The notes beneath the pieces were generated by a model. It saw only the letters and a program-made list of their open reading frames with translations. It was not told where the DNA came from and ran no database searches. DNA of 64,000 nucleotides from Demequina phytophila. GTDB lineage: Bacteria; Actinomycetota; Actinomycetes; Actinomycetales; Demequinaceae. The DNA is taken from NCBI RefSeq assembly GCF_000971135.1, contig NZ_BBLW01000004.1, positions 248,001-312,000 on the forward strand, written 5' to 3'. A program made the translations under genes and the position numbers. This document shows, piece by piece, positions 59,428 to 64,000 of this stretch; position 1 is the stretch's first letter, and every line of letters starts with the position of its first letter.

Positions 59428-60828
59428 TCAGGCGGCGCGCTCCGCGAGGGTCTTGATGCCCAGCCGCATCTCCTCCGGCGGCAGGTAGAACGGCAGCCGG
59501 AACCGGTCCGCTCCCGCGCCGGGCACCACGGAGAACGCGGCGCCGGCTACCACGGGCACGCCGGCACGGTCGGCGCGCTCCGCGAACCGCTCGGCGGACA
59601 CGCCGGGCATGCGCACCCACAGCGAGGGCCCGCCGGTGGGCACCACCACCTCCCAGTCGAGGCCGGCGTCCGCGATCGCGGCGAGCGTCGCGTCCAGCGA
59701 CTCGCGCAGGGTCTCGAGCCGCCACGCCCGCGTGTCCTCGAATCGCTCGCTCAGCAGCCGCGCCCCGATCCGCTGGAACAGCGCGGGGCTGCCCAGGTCC
59801 ATCGCGGCGCGGCGGTGGCGCAGCTGCGCGGCGAGCGTCGCGTTGGTGTGCAGCCAGCCGATGCGCAGCCCGCCCCAGAACACCTTGGACAGCCCGCCCA
59901 CCGTGACCACGGACGCGCGGGTGCCCAGCGCGGCGAGCGGGCGCGGCGTCTCGCCGGACAGCGCGAGGTCGGCGAGGGTGCGGTCGTCGATCACCGTGGT
60001 GCCGGCGTCCGCCGCTGCGTCGAGGAGGCGCACCGCGTCGGCGGCCGCGACCGCCGTGCCGGTGGGGTTGTTGAACGTGGTGAGGTACGCGAGGTCGGGA
60101 GCGGCCGCGCGCAGCAGCTTGGCGGCGCCGTCGACGTCGAGGCCCGTGGCCGTCATGGGCAGCGCGAAGGGCCGCGAGCCGGCCGCCGCGATCGCGTCGA
60201 AGACCCCGGGGTACGTCACGGCCTCGAGCGCGACCGGCGTCGCCGAGGTCGCGAGCGCCGTGACCGCGAGCCACAACGCCTGCTGCGCGCCCGCGGTCAC
60301 CACGATCTCGTCCGGCCGCGCGGGGATGCCCTGCGCGCGCAGGTGATCGGTGATCGCGAGCGTGAGGTCGCGGTCGCCCAGCGCGGCGTAGCCGTTGCCC
60401 AGCGCCGCCCGCCCGTCGAGCAGCTCCTCCGGCCGCGCAAGCGCCTCCGACACCGCGGGCGCGGGCGGCGGCGAGGCGGTGTTGAGCGCCACGAGCGGCA
60501 GCTCCTGGCCCACCAGGATCCTCGAGAAGCGGTCCTGCGCCGTGAGCGCGGAGACCCCGCGCGAGCGCATCCCGAGCCGCGGGGCGGCGCCCGGGGACGC
60601 CTCGAGCCAGCCCTGGTCGCGCAGCCGCTGGTAGGCCGCCGTCACCGTGTTGCGCGACAGGTGGAGCTGCGTGGCCAGCGCGCGTTCTGACGGCATGCGC
60701 GCCCCGTGCTCGAGCGATCCGGCCTCCGCGAGCGCCACGATCGCGTCCGCGAGCTGCTGGTAGAGCGGTCCGGTGCCCGACTTCCAGTGGTCGAGCACGC
60801 CGCTGAGCTGGTCGGCCGTGGTGCGCAT
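59428..60828 (-). CDS. MocR-type regulator: GntR DNA-binding plus PLP aminotransferase domain
   Basis: 466 residues: a GntR winged helix (~20-85, GPLYQQLADAI, SERALATQLHLSRNTVTAAYQRL) joined to a fold-type I aminotransferase domain with the PLP Lys315 in VGGLSKVFWGG. MocR regulators sense PLP or aminated ligands and control vitamin B6 or amino-acid genes. It diverges from a PLP-dependent decarboxylase across a region with TGGCAC half sites, so it probably controls that gene and itself. ATG 60828 has a weak GGAA 9 nt upstream; a nearby second ATG is out of frame. Confidence 0.92.
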   Translation of the reverse strand: MRTTADQLSGVLDHWKSGTGPLYQQLADAIVALAEAGSLEHGARMPSERALATQLHLSRNTVTAAYQRLRDQGWLEASPGAAPRLGMRSRGVSALTAQDRFSRILVGQELPLVALNTASPPPAPAVSEALARPEELLDGRAALGNGYAALGDRDLTLAITDHLRAQGIPARPDEIVVTAGAQQALWLAVTALATSATPVALEAVTYPGVFDAIAAAGSRPFALPMTATGLDVDGAAKLLRAAAPDLAYLTTFNNPTGTAVAAADAVRLLDAAADAGTTVIDDRTLADLALSGETPRPLAALGTRASVVTVGGLSKVFWGGLRIGWLHTNATLAAQLRHRRAAMDLGSPALFQRIGARLLSERFEDTRAWRLETLRESLDATLAAIADAGLDWEVVVPTGGPSLWVRMPGVSAERFAERADRAGVPVVAGAAFSVVPGAGADRFRLPFYLPPEEMRLGIKTLAERAA

Positions 60829-60848
60829 GGGGCCATTCCACCCCGAGG

Positions 60849-60877
60849 TGGCACCCTCAAGCAAGTGCCAGTGGCAC
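60849..60877. promoter_or_regulatory. Candidate MocR operator: TGGCAC half sites
   Basis: TGGCAC occurs at 60849-60854 and 60872-60877 as a direct repeat with a 23-bp period, and an inverted half (GTGCCA, 60865-60870) adjoins the second, forming the perfect palindrome GTGCCAgTGGCAC. Direct repeats about two helical turns apart are typical of MocR-bound DNA. The site lies between the divergent MocR and decarboxylase genes. Confidence 0.5.
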
Positions 60878-60924
60878 CTCGAGCGGCCCTTCCGACAGGG
60901 GGCCAGTCGTCGGAGGCTGGGGTC

Positions 60925-62364
60925 ATGAGCACCGTCGACCTCACCCCGGCCCTCACCAGCCCTCGCGCGCTCGCCTCCACGCGCGAACGGATCGCGCTCG
61001 TCACCGAGGCCGCGCGGAGGGCGGGCTCGTACCTCGCCGGCGCCGCGCATCGTCCCGTCGCGCCCGGGCCCGAGGCGGTCGCCGCCCTCGACGTGTTCCG
61101 CCGGCCCCTGCAGGACGGCCGCATCGACCCGCGCGAGGTGCTCGCCGAGCTGGACGCCTTCGGCTCGCCCGCCACCGTCGCGCAGGCGCAGGGCCGGTTC
61201 TTCGGGTTCGTCAACGGCGGCGTCGACAACGCAGCCGCGGCCGCCGCGGTGCTGGCGGGCCAGTGGGACCAGAACCCCTCGCTCCCCGTCGGCTCGCCTG
61301 TCGCGTCCGTGCTGGACGAGGTTGCCACCGGATGGGTGGTCGACCTGCTCGGGCTGCCGCGCACGGCGACCGCCACGTTCACGCCGGGTGCCACCCTCGC
61401 GAACCTCACCGGGATCCTGGTCGCGCGCGACGCCCTGCTCGCGCGCGCCGGCTGGGACGTCCACGAGCGCGGGCTCTTCGGCGCGCCCCCGGTGCGCGTC
61501 ATCGCCGGCGAGGAGGCGCACGTGTCGATCCTCAAGGCCGCGCGCCTCGCCGGCCTCGGCGTGGGCCGGGTCGAGACCGTCCCGACCGACGAGCACGGCG
61601 CCGTCCGCGCCGACGCCCTCCCCGCCGACATCGACGCCCTCACCCTGGTGATCCTCCAGGCGGGCAACGTCAACACCGGGGCGTCCGACCCGTTCGGGGC
61701 GATCATCCCACGGGTGCACGATGCGGGGGGCTGGGTCCACGTGGACGGCGCGTTCGGCCTGTGGGCGGCGGCGTCCCCCGAGCTGCGCCACCAGGTCGCG
61801 GGCGTCGAGCTCGCGGACTCGTGGGGCACGGACGCCCACAAGTGGCTCAACGTGCCCTACGACTCGGGCGTGGCGATCGTGCGCGAGCGTGCCGACCTCG
61901 AGCGGGCGACCGCGATGCAGGCGGCTTACGTCGCGAGCGAGGACGCGCGTCCGCTCATGCAGCTGGGCCTGCAGATGTCGCAGCGGGCGCGCGGGATCGA
62001 GACGTGGGCGATGCTCGCGGCCAACGGGCGCGACGGGGTCGCTGACCTGATCGAGCGCACGTGCGGCCACGCGCGGACGTTCGCGGGCATCCTCGCGGGC
62101 GCCGGCGTCGAGCTGCTCGCGCCGGTGGCGCTCAACCAGGTGCTGGTCGCGTTCGGTCGCGAGCCGGGAGCGCCCGGCGACGCCGCGATCACGGACGCGG
62201 TCATCGGCGCCGCCCAGCGCGAGGGCACCATGTGGGCGGGTGCGTCGACCTGGAAGGGTCGCCGTGCGATGCGCATCTCGGTGTCCGACCAGGCCACCAC
62301 CAGGGACGACGTGGAGGTGAGCGCGGCTGCGCTGCTCGGCGCGTGGGAACGCGTGCGGGGCTGA
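60925..62364 (+). CDS. PLP-dependent group II decarboxylase
   Basis: 479 residues, fold-type I decarboxylase of the glutamate/aromatic-amino-acid decarboxylase group: AHVSILKAARLAGLG near 197-211, VHVDGAFGLW (the metal-binding Asp and cofactor-stacking region), and the Schiff-base Lys306 in TDAHKWLNVPYDSG. The substrate is unknown. ATG 60925 follows GGAGG at 8 nt. It is divergent from the MocR regulator. The codons for AAHRPV near residue 41 include an exact copy of the 11-bp motif in reverse orientation. Confidence 0.92.
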   Translation: MSTVDLTPALTSPRALASTRERIALVTEAARRAGSYLAGAAHRPVAPGPEAVAALDVFRRPLQDGRIDPREVLAELDAFGSPATVAQAQGRFFGFVNGGVDNAAAAAAVLAGQWDQNPSLPVGSPVASVLDEVATGWVVDLLGLPRTATATFTPGATLANLTGILVARDALLARAGWDVHERGLFGAPPVRVIAGEEAHVSILKAARLAGLGVGRVETVPTDEHGAVRADALPADIDALTLVILQAGNVNTGASDPFGAIIPRVHDAGGWVHVDGAFGLWAAASPELRHQVAGVELADSWGTDAHKWLNVPYDSGVAIVRERADLERATAMQAAYVASEDARPLMQLGLQMSQRARGIETWAMLAANGRDGVADLIERTCGHARTFAGILAGAGVELLAPVALNQVLVAFGREPGAPGDAAITDAVIGAAQREGTMWAGASTWKGRRAMRISVSDQATTRDDVEVSAAALLGAWERVRG

Positions 62365-62406
62365 GGTCCTCCCCGCCGCCTCCCCGACCGGGCCCGCTCG
62401 CGGGGC

Positions 62407-62412
62407 TACGCT
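62407..62412 (+). promoter_or_regulatory. -10 box of the PRC/MgtE-N/CBS gene
   Basis: TACGCT ends 6 nt before the ATG at 62419, with no ribosome site between: the leaderless arrangement seen at many starts here. A magnesium riboswitch is therefore excluded. Confidence 0.55.
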
Positions 62413-62418
62413 GAGCCC

Positions 62419-63720
62419 ATGAGCACCGCAGTCGACCGCGTCTACATCGCGCGCCTCGCGGGCACCCCGGTCTTCGATCCCATCGGCGACGAGGTCGGCC
62501 GCGTCCGGGACGTGGTCGTCGTCGTGCGCCGTACCGGCGGCACCCCGCCCACCGCCGTGGGCCTCGTGGTCGAGGTGCCGGGGCGCCGCCGCGTCTTCAT
62601 GCCCCTCACCCGTGTCACCGCGATCAACCCCGGGCAGGTGATCTGCACCGGCGTGATCAACCTGCGCCGCTTCAAGGCGCGTCCGGGCGAGTCCCTCGCG
62701 CTCGCCGAGCTGTTCGAGCGGTCGGTCAAGCTCAAGGAGGACCGCAGCACGGCGTACGTGGAGGACATCGCGATCGAGCAGGACCGCACCAAGACGTGGC
62801 GGCTCACCAAGCTGTATGTCCGGCGCGCCGAGCGGCGCAAGGGCGTCCTCGGGTTCTCGCGTCGCGGCGAGGCCCTGGTGGTCGACGTCGACCAGGTGAC
62901 CGGCCTGTCGACGCGCGACAAGAACCAGGGCGCGTCGATGATCATCGAGGCCTTCGAGGACCACAAGCCCGCGGACCTCGCGGCCGCCCTGATGGAGATG
63001 AGCCCGTCGCGCTCCGCGGAGATCGCCGCGGCGCTCGACGACGAGCGCCTCGCCGACGTGCTCGAGGAGATGCCCGAGGAGGACCAGATCGTCCTCCTGT
63101 CGACGCTTCAGTCCGAGCGCGCTGCCGACGTCCTCGAGGCGATGGACCCCGACGACGCCGCCGACCTCCTGGGCGACCTGCCCGCGGTGCAGGCGGCCGC
63201 CCTCCTCGAGCTCATGGAGCCGGAGGACGCGCGCAACGTCGAGCAGCTGCTCGGCTACGAGGACGACTCCGCGGGCGGCCTCATGACCACCGAGCCCGTC
63301 ATCGTCGGCCCCGAGACCTCGGTGGCGACGTGCCTCGCACTGGTGCGCAAGAACGAGCTGCCGCCGGCCCTCGCCTCGATGGTCTTCGTGGTGCGCCCGC
63401 CGCTCGAGACCCCGACGGGCCGCTACATCGGCCTCGTGCACATCCAGCGCCTGCTGCGCGAGCCCCCTCATGACTCGATCGGGAACTTCGTCGACCCCGC
63501 GATCGCGCCCCTGCATCCCGGCGACCACCTCTCCGTGGTGGCGCGCCGCATGGCCGCCTACGACATCCTCGCGCTGCCCGTGGTGAACGACGAGCACCGC
63601 CTCGTGGGCGCGATCTCCATCGACGACGTCCTCGACCACCTGCTGCCCAGCGACTGGCGCGAGCACATGGACGAGGACGACACCGAGGAGCCCGCCGCGG
63701 AGGGGGTCGCCCGTGGCTGA
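62419..63720 (+). CDS. PRC-barrel, MgtE-N and CBS-domain protein (Rv1232c-like)
   Basis: 433 residues in three parts: a PRC-barrel-like N-terminus (~8-150), an MgtE intracellular N domain (~170-290, with repeated SRSAEIAAALDDERLADVLEEM-like helices), and two CBS motifs (~290-410). There is no membrane region, so although the middle and last parts resemble the cytosolic gate of MgtE magnesium channels, this protein is not a transporter by itself; it may sense Mg2+ or nucleotides and act on a partner. The next gene (DUF1003) overlaps its end by 8 bp and may encode that membrane partner. Confidence 0.9.
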   Translation: MSTAVDRVYIARLAGTPVFDPIGDEVGRVRDVVVVVRRTGGTPPTAVGLVVEVPGRRRVFMPLTRVTAINPGQVICTGVINLRRFKARPGESLALAELFERSVKLKEDRSTAYVEDIAIEQDRTKTWRLTKLYVRRAERRKGVLGFSRRGEALVVDVDQVTGLSTRDKNQGASMIIEAFEDHKPADLAAALMEMSPSRSAEIAAALDDERLADVLEEMPEEDQIVLLSTLQSERAADVLEAMDPDDAADLLGDLPAVQAAALLELMEPEDARNVEQLLGYEDDSAGGLMTTEPVIVGPETSVATCLALVRKNELPPALASMVFVVRPPLETPTGRYIGLVHIQRLLREPPHDSIGNFVDPAIAPLHPGDHLSVVARRMAAYDILALPVVNDEHRLVGAISIDDVLDHLLPSDWREHMDEDDTEEPAAEGVARG

Positions 63721-64000
63721 CCGTCTCGACCGCCCCAAGGGCGCCGACCGCGGCCTGTTCCGACGCCGTCCCTCGAACCCCGACCGCGCCGGCGTGGTGG
63801 TCGAGGGCATCGCCCGCTTCCTCGGCACCCCGCGCTTCCTGCTGTGGCTGACGCTGTTCTGCGCCGCGTGGCTCGGCTGGAACTCGTGGGGTCCCGAACC
63901 CCTCCGCTTCGACGACGCGGCGCTGGGCTTCACCCTGCTCACCCTCATGCTCTCGCTCCAGGCGTCGTACGCCGCGCCGCTCATCCTGCTCGCGCAGAAC
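63713..64000 (+). CDS. DUF1003 membrane protein (3' end beyond window)
   Basis: Start GTG 63713 (GGAGGGGG 6 nt upstream) overlaps the previous stop by 8 bp. The visible 96 residues show a basic N-terminus and two membrane helices (FLLWLTLFCAAWLGWNSW and LLTLMLSLQASYAAPLILLA), matching DUF1003, whose members end with a conserved QNRQ-like stretch just reached at the edge. Function unknown. Tight coupling to the MgtE-N/CBS gene suggests they act together. Confidence 0.85.
   Translation, partial: MADRLDRPKGADRGLFRRRPSNPDRAGVVVEGIARFLGTPRFLLWLTLFCAAWLGWNSWGPEPLRFDDAALGFTLLTLMLSLQASYAAPLILLAQN

Noticed and set aside
2445..61056. GGGACGATGCG as an FtsK-orienting polar sequence
   Set aside because: Copies are balanced on the two strands (6 and 7) and occur as inverted pairs; KOPS are strongly polar.
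59428..63984. A 1518-codon continuous frame on the minus strand
   Set aside because: Only the MocR part (to 60828) is real; upstream it runs opposite the decarboxylase and CBS genes with low-complexity product.

Overview
The window is very GC-rich DNA from an actinobacterium, probably of the order Micrococcales (Cellulomonas/Demequina-like); the genus cannot be fixed from sequence alone. Support comes from WhiB proteins, the PdtaS sensor kinase, the AdnAB helicase-nuclease, UPF0182, DUF3107/DUF3152/DUF2505/DUF5679 families, an initiator tRNA with a C1:U72 mismatch, heavy use of GTG starts, and many start codons lying 6-8 nt after a TANNNT box (probable leaderless mRNAs). Several blocks match Mycobacterium tuberculosis gene order as I know it: whiB1-pdtaS, purE-purK-GtrA, and UPF0182/PDZ-Lon/Zincin_2/uvrD2/nudC/adnB/adnA.

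Layout. 1-5.1 kb: membrane glycosyltransferase (cut by the edge), whiB2, and two tandem LytR-CpsA-Psr cell-wall ligases. 5.1-7.5 kb: a large palindrome, purE/purK, GtrA. 7.4-9.5 kb: OmpR-type two-component system. 9.5-15 kb: a large membrane protein and an orphan FHA-FtsK/SpoIIIE ATPase with EssC-like architecture. 15-18.3 kb: whiB1, pdtaS, then a coupled DUF2505-crcB-crcB fluoride-channel operon. 18.3-24.9 kb: two APC permeases, patatin lipase, FGGY sugar kinase, initiator tRNA, DUF4328. 25-43.8 kb: envelope proteins, Zincin_2, DUF5679, ThiF-like protein, then the DNA-repair block uvrD2, nudC, APH-like kinase, adnB, adnA, then DUF3152 and DUF3107. 43.9-52.8 kb: a GH3 beta-glucosidase, a peptide-type solute-binding protein and a full Dpp/Opp ABC transporter, with a divergent TetR regulator; together probably a beta-oligosaccharide uptake and hydrolysis operon. 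52.8-64 kb: DEAD-box helicase, S4 protein, PHP phosphoesterase, Xaa-Pro aminopeptidase, VanZ, luciferase-like oxidoreductase, a divergent MocR regulator/PLP decarboxylase pair, a PRC/MgtE-N/CBS protein and the start of a DUF1003 protein.

No prophage, insertion sequence, CRISPR array or plasmid gene was seen; the window reads as core chromosome. No gene-free stretch exceeds 300 bp. The least explained signals are non-coding: an 11-bp motif (GGGACGATGCG) present 13 times, twice as an inverted pair with the same 16-nt spacing; a 37-bp palindrome flanked by degenerate half copies (5.1 kb); a branched inverted-repeat element between convergent genes (59.3 kb); and a leaderless five-codon ORF feeding a GTGA-coupled operon (17.0 kb). 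Long open frames opposite real genes are common here because of high GC at third positions and were discarded.
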